Below are positions 21,089 through 33,748 of a stretch of 64,000 nt of DNA, in pieces. Source of the DNA: Kingdonia uniflora (taxonomy: Eukaryota > Streptophyta > Magnoliopsida > Ranunculales > Circaeasteraceae); NCBI GenBank assembly GCA_014058105.1, contig JACGCM010001462.1:124001-188000 (forward strand), in the 5' to 3' direction. The notes beneath the pieces are model-generated. The model was not told the DNA's origin. It saw only the letters and a list, made by a program, of their open reading frames with translations, and did not search any database. Both the position numbers and the translations under genes were made by a program. The number at the start of each line of letters is the position of its first letter. Within the stretch, counting starts at the first letter, position 1.

Positions 21089-22420
21089 ATGGTCACATCC
21101 AGGCGACCAGCTACCGGAATACAGCTCGATCTCTCAGTTGAGCTGGAACAACTTACAGATCTACGGGCTAATCTCAATACTGAAATGAAGAAACGCAATT
21201 ATCTCTTGATCAAAAGAAACATGAGAAGGAGCTCGATGGCGAATGACAAGCTCGTTTGATAGCACTCAAATGACATGAAGATTAAATGACAATAATGCAG
21301 ATAGCCTTGCAAACTCTGCAGAACACTCAACAGACTCTTTTAACATGAGATCGCAATCAGGTGCAAGAAGTCTCTCGGGTCTCTGCGTGGGAAAGATTGG
21401 GACCTCAAGGAGCCACCAGCAAAGCTATTTCCTAAAATTTTTAGAATGAACCTCAACCTTCGAGTTCTTGCACGAGCTCATTTGAGTGAAGGTACCGGTA
21501 CTTTAAATTCGTAAGCTCATCGTCAAGCCACTCAACCGACACGTCACTATGTCATACAAGAGCATATGGAATAACGTATTAATGAGCTGATCGATGCACA
21601 AGTTCTGGGCACTACCGACAACCTTACGAAGTTACAAGGAAGTGTAATTTCTAAAGAACAATTTGATATGGTTATTTCAAAAGGTTTCCATACTCTAAAA
21701 ATTTTCAAATATAAGGGTACCGATCCAAATGAGCAAATTCAACATTACCGTGATTCATTGGGGTTGTACTCGAATCTCAACCACATTCTCTGCCATCTGT
21801 TTGCCATAAGTCTCCAGGAGGAACCGCTCCGTTGGTTCCACTCTTTTCCTGAAGACTCCAAACACACATTCGACCAGCAGCATAAACAATTTATCAAGAC
21901 GTATGCTCAAAACAAATATAAAGAAGAAAATTTATATTCTCCGATCAGTCTCAAATGATCGCACAGAGAGAACACGAGGCATTTGCTAAGAAGTTCTTTG
22001 AGCTCGCACATAAAGTGGACAATCTCGATCAGAAACAGTTGTTACTGCTTTCACTAACGCGCTCTAACTCGACTGCAAAGCCAAAGAGTACCTCTTCCGC
22101 AACAAACCTGCGACCTTGGAAGATATGATCACCAAGGTCAATAGTTATGTCGACCTGGAAAGGATGATGTCTGAAAGTTATAAATCTACTAAATCCGTCC
22201 TAGCCACGAAAGGTCCATCTATAGGTCAATACACTGAACCGAATGAGGATCACGGTAACCTGAAGCGCGCCAAGGGGAACGCTGGTAACCCTCAGGAAGG
22301 CGGATTACATGTCAAACCCGTTCTCCCAAAAATAAATTTACAAATCTCTATAATTTTTCCAATCCTTTCAAAGGATAAACTCTATCGTCAATCCCAACCA
22401 TTGGAGCTATTCGAGAGCTG
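21089..22420 (+). pseudogene. Tat-2 gag
   Basis: A start-like ATG at 21089 gives MVTSRRPATGIQLDLSVE. The capsid core is clear at 21668-21958: FKYKGTDPNEQIQHYRDSL, QEEPLRWFHSFPEDS, FDQQHKQFIKTYAQNK. It continues after a frameshift near 21955 with EAFAKKFFELAHKVDNLD, and from 22116 with MITKVNSYVDLERMM, a usual Tat gag end. Basic and Gly-rich residues follow, but no intact CCHC knuckle is visible. It is broken by at least three frameshifts or stops. Confidence 0.75.
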
Positions 22421-22799
22421 ACCATACTACATGAATCACAAGGTAAGCCATCATTATACTGAAAATTGTTATACTTTACAGAGGTTGCTCGAGTACATTT
22501 TCAAGGAGGGACAGATGTTTAAATATATTATCGACCTGAAATCCTACAAAGATGGTAGCTATAAGAAGTAGCTTGAAGTAGTCCAGGTCGAAGACTAAGC
22601 TGAGGAGAAGCATCTCTATTATGCGCCACAACAAAATGATCGAGATTAATTAGATCATCAACTCTAACAGATTCATGCGCAAGAAACTTTTCGAATGCTA
22701 CGATCTCACACCTCATGACAAATAAGCCAAACTATTGCCTGAGTTAAGCAATCGCCGGCTCGGGATATCATTCGAAGATTGTGATACTAGCCATGTTAA

Positions 22800-23400
22800 A
22801 TTTCTATATCATAATGCATTAGTCATAATGCTAAAGATGAAGAAATTTTTCATGCACACGATGATGATCGATACTAGCAGCGGTATTGAGATTCTCTTTT
22901 AGAGCACTATCAACCAAATGGGTTTAGCCAATCAAGTCATTCAAAGCGACACTGATATCAGTAGATTTAATGGTTCTAAAAAAAAGCGAGTAGGGAAGAT
23001 CATCTTATCTATTACTGCAAGACTAGCCACAATTGACGTCATCTTCTATGTGATCAACACCAAATCTCGTTATCTCAGGATTATGGGCCGTTAGTGGATT
23101 CATAGCATGGAAGCAATCGCTTCCACCTATCATCAAGCACTCTGCTTCAAACGCAATGATAGCATCTATGAGATCAGGGGTAGTTTAAAGCTTTCTCAAG
23201 CTTGCAAAAATACCGTCTCTGCAATTCTCGATACCTTTGACAGGTATGCCGCATAGCAATTACAACAAGCTGATCACCCCAATAATCAGTCTTCCATGAA
23301 GGAGCCCACCGAATACGTTAACATTGATGGACCTAGCAGAGGTACTTTCATTTGCACTATGCTGGTTTAACACAAAAAAAGACGCTCTTATTCTGTTCTT
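22800..23400 (+). pseudogene. Tat-2 protease
   Basis: The active site reads MMIDTSSGIEILF near 22860-22900, where the Gly of DTG is Ser. It is followed by a stop and by VIFYVINTKSRY, then a degraded ILG.W block (RIMGR, stop, WIHSM) near 23075-23110 and ASTYHQALCF. Order and motifs fit the aspartic protease of gypsy pol. The DTG change should abolish cleavage. Confidence 0.7.
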
Positions 23401-23499
23401 ACGACTGAATCGAGACATTTTTGTGTAGTCATTCAAAGAGATGCCTGGGGTCGATCCGACCAAGGTATGTCATAAATTGGCCATCAACATCAATACCAC

Positions 23500-24780
23500 G
23501 GCTGTAAAATAGTAATAGCGACACCTATCACCACGACTTTGAGATGAAGTTAACATGGAGATTAAGAAATTGTTCAAAGTGGGATTTATTCGATAAACCA
23601 AGTATCCAGATTAGATATCCAACATCGTCGCTGTCCTAAAGAAAAATGGAAAAGTCCAAGTTTGTGTAGATTTTATCGATCTCAACAAACATACTCCAAA
23701 AGATAGTTTCCCTTTTCCCAATATTCATCAGATCCTTGATTCCATGGTAGGTCATGTACTCCAATCTATGAAGGACGCTGCTTCGAGATATAATATGATT
23801 CCACTCTTGGATGAAGATCAAGAAAAAACCAGTTTCATCACAGAAAGAGGACTTTACTACTACAAAGTCATACCCTTCAGACTGAAGAACGCAAGTGCAA
23901 CTTATCAACGATTGATGACTAATATGTTCAAACCACATCCCGGGAAATTCATGGAAGTCTTCATTGACGATCTCTTGTGCAAGTGCGTACAGTCCATCAA
24001 CCATATTTCAGATCTCAACACAATATTCAATATTCTTCAATTTTATAGGATGCGTCACAATCCTGATAAATGTCAATTCGGAGTACATACATGTTGATTT
24101 CTAGGCTACCTCATCAGTAAGAAGGGGATTGAGGCTAATCCAGATCAGATTCGGGCTCTCCTCGACATCTCATCTCCAAAAATGATGAAAGACGTCCTGA
24201 AACTTGCCTGAAAAATTGCCGCTATAAACCGTTTTGTTTCAAAATCATCAAACTGCTGTCATTGGCTATTCCTATTACTGCATGGTTGAACCAAGCAATG
24301 AAAAGTTTAGCCAAATGCAGAGGTTCAATGGGCATCAGAATGCAAGGCAGCTTTTCAGGATCTCATAAATTATTTGCAGAAGTCTCCTATCATGAGCACC
24401 CCAATAGATAATGAGGAACTGATTGTTTACCTAGCAATTACATATATTCACTCAGCTCGATTCTCATTTGACTTGAAGAAAAATTGAGAAACCAGTCTAT
24501 TTCATCATAAAATCCTCACTCCAGCAGAAACGAAGTACTCTAAAATTGAGAAACTTCTTCTCATTCTTGTTTATACTTCATAGAAACTCAAGCAGCACTT
24601 CCAAGCTCATTTAGTCAAAGTCATGACAAACTACCCACTTCGGGAGGTTGTGTCCAAGAAAGAAAAATAAAGGAAAGTGCAACAATGGTCAGTCAGTTTG
24701 GGAGAGCACGATATCAAGTTCTAATAACATTATTTCGAAAAGGGGCAGGCCGTCGCCGATTTCCTCACGGATTTCCCAGT
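23500..24780 (+). pseudogene. Tat-2 reverse transcriptase and retroviral RNase H
   Basis: Motifs in order are EIKKLFKVGFIR, NIVAVLKKNGKVQVCVDF, NKHTPKDSFPFP, SRYNMIPLLDEDQEKTSFIT, PFRLKNASATYQRLM, and the active site FIDDLL at 23960-23971 (usual (Y/F)VDD). Then come NPDKCQFGV, FLGYLISKKGIEANPDQI, AAINRFVSKSS, and an RNase H with SARFSFDLKK, TPAETKYSKIEKLLL and AVADFLTDFP near 24750-24770. Frames alternate twice: the part before 23700 is shifted from the part after it. It is non-functional. Confidence 0.83.
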
Positions 24781-24879
24781 GAAAGATCCTGAGTGGGAGG
24801 AATACGATCCTGACCTTTCAGAGGAAGTTGTAGAAGATTCACCCCCTAAAGCATTTGACGAGTGAGCTAAATGGGTTAC

Positions 24880-25290
24880 GAGGAAAAGGTGGAGTCTTCT
24901 TACAGATAGATCAGCAGGACTCGCAAGGTCAGGAATTGGAATCGTATTGATTACCCCTTCAAACGGCAGAATTGAGAAATCAATCCTCTTTGATTTTGTG
25001 GACTCAAACAATGTCACTGAGTACGGAACTTTCATTCGCGAACTCGATTTTGATTTCAAGCTCGGCGTCCCCAAACTCTCAGTTTACACAGATTCACTGC
25101 TCATCATCCACCATTACTCTGAGCAATATAAGAAGAATGGCAAGATGATCGAATACGCATCCCTCGTTGGAGATAGGATGAGCAAGTTCGTGGAAGTAAC
25201 TCTCGATTATCTTTCTTGAGGAGAAAATAAACATGCCGATTCCTTGGCATATCAAGCCGGGGTCTTAGGTACATCAGCTCGATATCTCTA
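24880..25290 (+). pseudogene. Tat-2 additional (archaeal-type) RNase H
   Basis: This is the second RNase H domain typical of the lineage. It shows RWSLLTDRSAGLARSGIGIV (usual YVDGSS), TEYGTFIRELDFDFKLGV (usual AEYEAL..GL), PKLSVYTDSLLIIHHYSEQY with the DS pair kept, and KHADSLAYQA at the end with the final Asp kept. The first acidic site is modified (TDRS). There is one stop near 25217. It matches the Tat-1 domain in position and motifs. Confidence 0.78.
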
Positions 25291-25379
25291 GATTGAAGTG
25301 ATTTCAACCCCCATCATTGATCGTATTTTTGTATGCATAATCAACACTGGTACCGATAAAGGGGGAGACGACGATTGGC

Positions 25380-26370
25380 GAAAGCCTTTCTTAGTTTATC
25401 TCGGTATCAACAACAAATGTGAAGGACCACATCTAGCAGATTCAAAGGAGCGCCGATAGCTGATAGACAACTTAAAGTGTTATTCCAATCGAAATGGTAG
25501 ACAACTGATAGCTGATAGCAAGGCATTTTTGCCATTCTAAATATGGGCACTCGATCTTGTCGGCGAATTTCCTAATTCTCCATGTAACCGCTACCTACTC
25601 GTAGCTACTGATTCTTTTACAAAATGGGTAGAAGCAGTTCCACTCAGTCGAACTAGAGAAGAAGATATCATCTTTTTTATATAGGTACACATCATCACTC
25701 AGTTTGGGTACCCCCACTTAATTTATATCGATAACGGGCCCCAATTTGTTGGAGAAAAAGTCATAGCTTTTCTCAACCAACACAATATTATTCACTACCC
25801 ATCCAATCCCTACTACCCTTAAGGCAGTGACCAAGCTGAAATTACCAACAAAATCATCGCGGATTGACTTAAGATAAGGTTACACTCACAAAAAAAAGGA
25901 AATTGGGTTTAAGGACTTCCTCATGTCTTATGGGCATATCGTACCACTCCACGTCAGTTAACAGGCTACACTCCCTTCCTCCTTGCCTATGACACCGAGG
26001 CTGTTATTCCCTCCAAATACCATCATCCTATCAAAGATCATGAGCTAACTGACGAAGAAAATGAGTTTAAATTGGCTTGTAGCCTAAATTGTATCGATGA
26101 AACCAGGGAACGTGCCGTCGCTAACCTAGATCTATATCGCCATTTATTGTCCAGTTCTTATAAAAAATGAGTCAGAAACCATACCTTCCAAATCAATGAT
26201 CTCGTCCTCTGAGAAATAACTCAATGCCGCAAAAAAAACCTCATACTGGGAAACTAGCAGACAATTCGGAGGGTCCATTCCTTATCACAGGTTTCTCAGG
26301 CCTGAGATCATATTACCTCATGATAGAAGAGGAAGTCCACATTTCAAGTCCTTTGAACACTAGGAGATTG
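25380..26370 (+). pseudogene. Tat-2 integrase
   Basis: The core motifs are IWALDLVGEFPNSP, SFTKWVEAVPLSRTREED, IYIDNGPQFVGEKV and QAEITNKI, so the D, D, E positions appear to be kept. [19 protein letters not shown] and AYDTEAVIPS follow, then DETRERAVANLD and the C-terminal NHTFQINDLVL. The N-terminal zinc-binding part is missing or very short: aRNH is followed after only about 250 bp by the core, and an HHCC motif is not visible. Several stops (for example near 25540, 25683, 25818) make it a pseudogene. Confidence 0.8.
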
Positions 26371-26559
26371 AAACGATACTATCATTAAGTCCCTCATTAC
26401 TCCATTTCAGTTTCTCCCCTATTCATTCCTGAAGTGAGATTTCCATCGCCATTCAATGTACATTCTTATTTGGAATTCAATGAAACTTACAAGTTTTTCT
26501 CCCATACATATCTCTACTTCAAAGACAATACATATATAAAAGCATAGATGATACTAGCT

Positions 26560-27047
26560 TTCAATCGATATCATACTAGTTAAATCAAGGATAACACTTG
26601 GTTTGATTGACTCTACCAAATCTTCTGAGATTAAAGCAAATGTAGCAATTGTTTTTAATCGTGGGACTCTACCAGGCATAAGATAAAGTAAAGTTAAGAC
26701 TAACCTTCATCTCTTTTAATATGTCTGCGACATCATACCAATTAAATCAAGGATAACACTTGGTTTAGCTAACTCTAATAAATCTTCTGAGATTAAAACA
26801 AGGTAGCACTTGCTTTTAATCGAGGGGCTCTACCAGACATAAGATAAAGCAAAAGTAAAGCTAGTATTCATCTCTTTCAATATGTCTGCGATATTCTACC
26901 AGTTAAATTTAGGTTATGCCTGGTTTGACTGACTCTACTCAACTTTGAGATTGAAATGAAGGTGATACTTGCTTTAAATCGAAAAGCTCAACCAGACATA
27001 AGATGAAGCAAAGGTACAACTAGCTTTTATCTCTCAACATGTCTGCA
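26560..27047. repeat. Tandem repeat block of Tat-2, period about 162 bp, three copies
   Basis: The marker AAATCAAGGATAACACTTGG occurs at about 26583 and 26745, with a diverged third copy at about 26906. Each copy continues with 'TCTTCTGAGATTAAA' or similar, 'CAGACATAAGATAAAGCAAA' or similar, and 'ATGTCTGCGA'. It lies exactly between the convergent ends of pol and the antisense gene, as in Tat-1, but the repeat sequence is different. Confidence 0.82.
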
Positions 27048-27095
27048 AAACAAATTATTTCTTTTTAGGTTAACAAACCACTACAATGGATTTTG

Positions 27096-30000
27096 TTATA
27101 CTGTTGGGATGACAGCTACGCTTCCCCCTACAATAGTAGGTCGACTAGCCATAAATTTTTGAGCTTGAGCAGTCACAACAATCATGTCCTGCTCTATCAA
27201 TTCGAAAGGCCGAGGGCCTAGATCCCTCCCCATAAAACTCGTACAATTTCCTTGATCTATATTAACCTTGCAGATACATCCTTTTTCTGACATACAGTCA
27301 AACAAGGTATCTCTCTCTAACTCAAGTCTTTTTATTTCTTTTACAAAATAAACAATCACTGCCCTCAACAATTCTGAATACAATGCTTGAGTTACAATTG
27401 AGTAAGAAAAAATTATCCGCGACCTCTTAAGGCGATCTTCTAACCTCTTGTACCATGCTTTTTAACTCTCTATTTCTCTGTCTAGTCGATCTGTAAACGT
27501 AATGTTCTCTGCAGATTTTTTAACAACTTTAGCTGACTTAGTTCGATTAGTCGCCTCCAAATCAACCACATGAACGCGAAGTACATCAATTTCCCTATTC
27601 AGTTCTTCCACATTCGGAGTCTTCTGTAACTATTCGTGATTCTGCTGTATCAAAATATCCTTCCCTCAGATAGTCTACCCTAGTACTTGTTCCCTGGAAG
27701 GAGCAACATCCAACTTCTTTTTGCACTCTCTTAAGTTCTCATTCCCCTTTTGCACATGACCTTGGATTTGAGCCATATCCCCCTCCAGCTCTCATATTCG
27801 AGCTGACAGACTAACAACATCACCTTGAACAAGAGAAACCTTGGCCTCATTTTTGCTCTTTCTCAAGTGCTCCCCAGCCTCAACATTCCTGGTACGCAAG
27901 TTGGCCTGTGCCAATTCAGCCTTCAGTTGTGCCACCCTTTCGTTAAACTTATTGCATTTTTGCTGAACAATCCGAAATTCCATATCCTTAACAGACTGCA
28001 ACTTTAGATACAGATAGATCTTCTCAAGCTCTCTTCAGCTCGTTATCTTTATCAAGTAATCTCATCTTCAATCGCTCCAGCTCGCTCATCTTATTCGCTA
28101 GATCGGTTCGAATTTTCTGTTGATTGTTCGATTTCTTCATCAAATCATTTTTTAGACCAGGCAATGGCCGATTTAAACCTTTCTCCAACTTTTCTAAGGC
28201 CTGTATATGGTAGCGGGCCATGTCATTCTCCCTACTCTTTACCATTAACGCATCATTATGGCTTTTAAGTTTGGCGGCATGTTCTTTTAACTCCGCTAGC
28301 TCCTTTTGCCCTTTCTCAATTATGGCATCCTTCTCCTCAATCTGCTGAGTGAGGTCAACAGTAGTCTGCCTTGCCTCAACAAACTTGAAGTACACCTTCA
28401 CATGCTGATCTTCTCTATCTTCTTTCGCCTCTTTCATCCTGTCAAACTACTCTGTAAATTTTTGGTTACATTGGCGAGCATCATCTTCGCGCAAGCGAGC
28501 AGACTCCAATTCGACCTGCACAAGATAATTATATTATATCAAGTTCGATTCAGGACACTCAATCACTACATATGACTCATTTCTAACAAGATATACATTT
28601 TATGACATCTACTAAAACTACTTCCGAACTTAATGTCAAAGTACAATCTTGGGCGGATGCTCCATAAAACATACTTCCAAGTCTAAGGTACACATTCTCT
28701 ATATTTGAGTTTGTCAAAAAATTTAAATATTCTTGTGAACACCGCTCTAGTGTCATTTGCCCCTAAATTGGTAATGGCTTTTTGGTCTAGCTCTACACTC
28801 TATTTATTACTTTGTCACTCTATATTAATGAAGCATACAAATCAAATATTCTAACTCTGTTCTAACCTGCAACTCTGCTTGTGTAGACAACAGGGACACT
28901 ATGGTCTCCCTCTCCGTAGCAAGCTCAACCTAAAAATCTTTTATTTTGAGGCGTATGTCTTTAAGTTCCTACACAAGGTTTACGAAAGCACCTTAGCCAA
29001 CTGAATTTAACCCAACAAAATATATACAATCAGTTTGCAAACATTCTTAAATATTCATACAATCACAATACTATCACACTACCCTACCTTCTCATTTTCC
29101 AATTCTGGGCGTTCATTGTCATCCCCTTGATTGTCTCTCACCGTCTGAAGAGATACACCATCCAGCCCGTCTACAATGCCAACAAAAACACCTTCAACCT
29201 CTTAATCTTCATCCTCCACATAGGTGTCAGCCCTAATGGCATCCACCTTATCTTTATAATATCTTTTTGACATAAGTTGACTTCCAAGCCTGTTACGCTC
29301 TGTTATCTCCTCCTACAAGTCCACTCTCGCTTCTACCTGAAGCTTATTGATCTCTATCAGATTTCAATCGAGCTAAGTTCCTTTCAAGCTCGACCTTCTT
29401 CCTCTTCAGCTCAGCTTTCTCCACCTCGACCCTGAGGTATATTCCCATCATCAGCCGAGCAGCTTGTAAAAATCAATCATAATCGACAAAATTGGTTAGT
29501 TCGAATCATAATACAAAATTCATCATAATAAGTATTCGAGCATATGAACATACCATTATACTCATCTCTTCCTCCCCGTTGAGAGCTGTAAACCTGGCTT
29601 TTTTCTCCACCTCTTTCCAATCATCTTCCACCACAGGTTGATCTTCTGCGACCTTAACCCCCGACATTTTAGAAGGTTCAACCTTTAACTTTTACACCCT
29701 TCCCACTGCCTCACCACTTCCTGTGGTCCCAGAAGCCGAAGGACGCTTCAGTATTTTCTTTTTGGGGAACGTTCGAGCTAATTTGCTCGATGTAATAGAC
29801 TCAAGTAACCCTATGTAATCCACTCCAGGGGCTTTAGGCAAGTTCGCTCGCCTTTTTCCATCTGTCCCCATCTTCTTGCTACCGTCAACACTTATCATTA
29901 GCCTTGTCGACTGAGATTTCAGAGCTTTTTCAACTCGGCTGTTAATACGCTTTTTCCTGCTAATGCTAAGATCTTTAAGTATAACCTCGTGCTCTATCTC

Positions 30001-33000
30001 GTCTTGAGCAACTGTATCCAACATAACTCTTTCCTTGTCACCTGTGATTATTGACCTGCCATACACAAAACATATACATCAGCGGGCATCGTACAATTTC
30101 AACTATTAATCCCGTATATTTTACATTGTTATACTTACTTTGTTTTACAGTTTTAAACAAAAGTTCCATGGGCTCTTCATCATCTCTCTGAAGAAAATCA
30201 CCCTTCACCCATATCACATTATCATTCCACGGCCGACCTGCGCAGTTCAGATCGAAGAAGCGAGGTCGAGTTCAGCTCGCACATAAATATGCCTCTCCAC
30301 CTGCAGAATAGTTTTTTACACTATAAAACTGCAATACATCCTCAGAGGATATCTTTTTCCTTCTCCCATCTCCTTCCCACCTTGTATTCAAAGATTTACA
30401 AACATTTATTGCCTCCCACATGTTCCCGTTCTTCTGAACGGGACATGCCCCGATGAGATTCATAATCCCTTTTGCCAGATTGCTAAGGGGAAGACTCAAC
30501 CCATACTCTAACTGAGACGGGTAAGATTAAAAAACCCTCTGAAAGTTCAGTCTGAACATCCCCATCAAAATACTATAAAGAGATAGATTCTTCTATACCT
30601 TATCCCTTTTCTCCTTTGCCAAATCAGCCTACAAATAAAAATATTCCTCTTCCATTGCTACAGTGCAACCCCTAAATTGCATGTCGACATAATCTATATA
30701 GTTACCCCATCTACCTCATATAGAAGCCCTGGCTTTATAAAACTTTTTGAATGTATTCGAACGAGGAGGATAGGATACCAATCTTCCAAGTAAATCTTGA
30801 AATTGATCAACACCTACTTCTTCCTCACTTCCAGACGTTCTAATCTCAGACTCAACCGACCGACCAGAGGTCGATGCCTCACTTACAGGGGAACTCCTCA
30901 TATCAACTACATGAAATGATTTTATCCTACACAACACTCCGCGCGTTTAACCAGCACACCGGTCTAGGTATCTATCATTATCTTTTAATATGCGTCAACC
31001 ACATTTAAATATCTTTCATATATCATATAGCAAGCAGATTTTCATAGATTACAATAAATAGTAATTTATTACTTTTCCAAGCAATACAAAATGATCTTCA
31101 AAAATACATATAAGCATCACAAATCCTCTACTTGCCTTCTATATTAGAGTATGAATTTGAGGCAGCGCCGAATCCTTCCCTCACAGCGCTACTGTACAAC
31201 CACCTTTGTGACTCAGTTTCAGCGACTCTCTCATACTCTGACTGATGATTCCTTTCACTTAAATCACCAGTAGTTTCCATGCTATTTTTGCCTATCTTTT
31301 TCCTTCCTTTCTCATTGCTCTTCAAGTTTTCAGAAGTTGAAAAATGTTTGATTGACGAAGATGAAGCAGTATTTATATTCACTCTCTACCTGCTGGCAGT
31401 TAATGAGCCTCACATGAGCAGACGTCTTGGACCTTTTCGGTAAAAATGCCTTCCCATTATTTCCCTTTCTCTCTCTTTAATAAATTTCCCTCCAACCTCA
31501 CCACAATCATGATGACTCACTCCTACATGAAATTGGGATTTCACAACTTTTGCACAAGGGACAAAATCAGAAACTCCATGCCATTTCTGTACGTGCTTAT
31601 TCTTATACTCTTATAGAAGCAATGACGTCATTTCCAAAACTCCCATAACAAAATTTTAAAATGTTGATTTTCAAATTTGCTTTTCACAACAGTCACAAAT
31701 AGCATTCACCAAAATAGAGGATCTATTCAACAATATTTTTTTCCAAATGATTCAAATACAAACAGTTACATACATTCTGTCACCCCTATTTTTTCATCCA
31801 CTCCATTTACCTCATATATAATTACATCTAAAACAGCCTTGATGATCTAGGGAACCACATCCAATAAGTAAGCCTATAACAATCATTGCATCCTCAAAAT
31901 TGATATCTTCTTTAGCAATCAATCCCACCACCTCTTCTCGATCTGAAGGATCTACATCCAGTTCATAAAATAAAACCCTCATAGAAAAAATGTGCATACT
32001 TAAGTTCCCTACCCATCGAATCTAAACCTTTAAACTGGCACTCCCTCACTGGCAACTCAACATCATAATCAAACAATCAAAAAATTATCCCCCGCACTTC
32101 AGCGATCTTTTTTGCCAATTGTCCTTCAGCGGCAAAACGAATTCTCTCGGATCGAGCCCATACCATTCTTATCTCTTTCCCCAGATTCAAAATTCATTAT
32201 ACCCTTATTTATACATTCTTACTACCAATTTCCCACAACTCGCGATATCATCATTTTATCTCGTAACAGAAACCCTAGTATCTTGAGATAACTTATTCGA
32301 ACATATCTCTTCCTATCGAATTATGTTACTCTATACTTTTACAGATCGAACTTATTCTTTCTAGTTCTAATTTTCTAAAATGACCACTATTTGATCGATT
32401 CTTCATTCTAAAACTCTTACAATTTTTTTCTCTCTCCTACTTTTGAAGCACACAGGGTAAATTACGTTTAATAGTTACACACTTTTCTTCATTTTTATAA
32501 GTAAATGTATTAAACTTCGATTACTATAAATGTTTTACTTTCTGTCCTCATACATTTCATTTCTTACAATATTCAATAGTCTTTTAATCATAATGCTCGA
32601 TTTTTAGAGTTATTCTATTTCTATATCAGTACGAATTATGGATAATAAATTTTATTCATCTCAAAACATATTACAAGTACTTTTACACATAACAATTCTT
32701 TCAAGAACTCAACATCAGGTACTTTATAGTTTCATGCTTTTTAAGTACTTTTACAGCTAACAAGTCTTTCAGGCACTCCAAAGCGTTAAATCCTTCTGTT
32801 CGATATACTTCAGTGATCTTTCACCCTGATGTAAAGTTGATATTGGAATCAATGATCATCCTCCCTTCGATGAGTTTTGTCAAAGTCTAGACGAACTTCA
32901 AATAGAAACAATGAAAGCATGAGACCCAGTGCTTGAACCTACCCTTCAAACTGAAGACTCCTCAGCGCTGAGTGGCGATGGAAGTATAGAAGTAGACATT

Positions 33001-33412
33001 CATTCTCCATCTTCCACCTCCACAATCATTACCGCCTCTCCTGTAACCCCCCCAGAGTTGGTGGAGATGAAGAGGGCCCTGACCTTAGAATCTATTGCGA
33101 CGTAAGATATCAGTTCAACTGCACCATAGTTGTGCCAATCCCTACATCTATCTCCCCAACCTTGTCTTCCACAAGGATACAGAGACAAACCAAATACTGC
33201 TCGTCTGTTAAGATAACTTGGTAAAACCTCCCTCTACTGTAAAACTCCTCCTCAGTCTCAGCCGCTTCATTTTCCGACATTCCTCGGTACTTCGGAGGAA
33301 CAGGAGCAGGAATAGGATTCACCAAAGACTGATCCCCAAAATACTTCAACTTCAACCTCTGCATTTCAGAAGTAATTCTTTCTTCAAGAACCATCTTACA
33401 AGTCTTCACCAT
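27096..33412 (-). pseudogene. Tat-2 antisense extra gene (aORF), multi-exon, decayed
   Basis: It runs against gag-pol. The N-terminal module starts at ATG 33412 (MVKTCKMVLEERITSEMQ, then LKLKYFGD), close in form to the Tat-1 module, and stays open to 33110. A second similar module may lie at about 32160-31812. The central part at 30937-30272 has an acidic/Ser stretch (SEIRTSGSEEEVGVDQF) and the Transposase_28-like MSLPLSNLAKGIMNLIG. A TTTTGTGTATGGCAG acceptor-like site precedes a basic, Lys-rich block at 30057-29692. A long coiled coil lies at 28437-27792 (for example EEKDAIIEKGQKELAELKE). The C-terminus is at 27383-27096. Function is unknown; such ORFs are known in the Tat lineage. Exon limits are inferred. 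Confidence 0.62.
28024..28437 (-). pseudogene. Coiled-coil region of the Tat-2 antisense gene
   Basis: This is the longest open block of the antisense gene, 137 codons. It is rich in Glu, Lys, Leu and Gln with heptad-like spacing (DLTQQIEEKDAIIEKGQKE, LERLKMRLLDKDNELKRA). It is predicted to form a long helix and probably dimerises. The coiled coil seems to continue to 27792 in a shifted frame. The equivalent in Tat-1 is near 6600-6840. Strand preference is clear because the plus-strand frame over the same bases is hydrophobic low-complexity. Confidence 0.6.
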
Positions 33413-33479
33413 CCTCAAAACTTGCAGAGGATTTTTAATAGGAATAAACAAACTTTGCTATAAAACTCGGTACAGGTTT

Positions 33480-33489
33480 TATTTATATA
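33480..33489 (-). promoter_or_regulatory. TATA box of the Tat-2 antisense gene
   Basis: The minus-strand TATATAAATA is 77 bp upstream of the ATG at 33412 and about 260 bp inside the 3' LTR. The same decamer at nearly the same distance (80 bp) precedes the Tat-1 antisense ATG, although the surrounding DNA is otherwise hard to align. Promoter function is inferred. Confidence 0.5.
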
Positions 33490-33735
33490 ACCTTACATTT
33501 ACTGTACAGGAACATTTCCCCAGGCGTCGTCATTCAATACAGATGAGATTTTTCAAACACTAACTGTTGCATGCATCAATATTCCCACCAACATTCAATG
33601 CACGTACATCCCCCTTTGACATGCATATTTTTCATACAGTCAACACCATCAATACTTCCTTAATTTTCAAACTCCCAACCCGAATATCCATATATCAAAA
33701 AAATTTCTCAACTAAAGCCACTCGTGACTTCGGTT

Positions 33736-33747
33736 GCGAGGGGGCAA
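33736..33747 (+). other. Polypurine tract of Tat-2
   Basis: GCGAGGGGGCAA lies directly before the 3' LTR. It is almost identical to the Tat-1 tract and is the expected plus-strand primer. Confidence 0.7.
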
Positions 33748-33748
33748 T

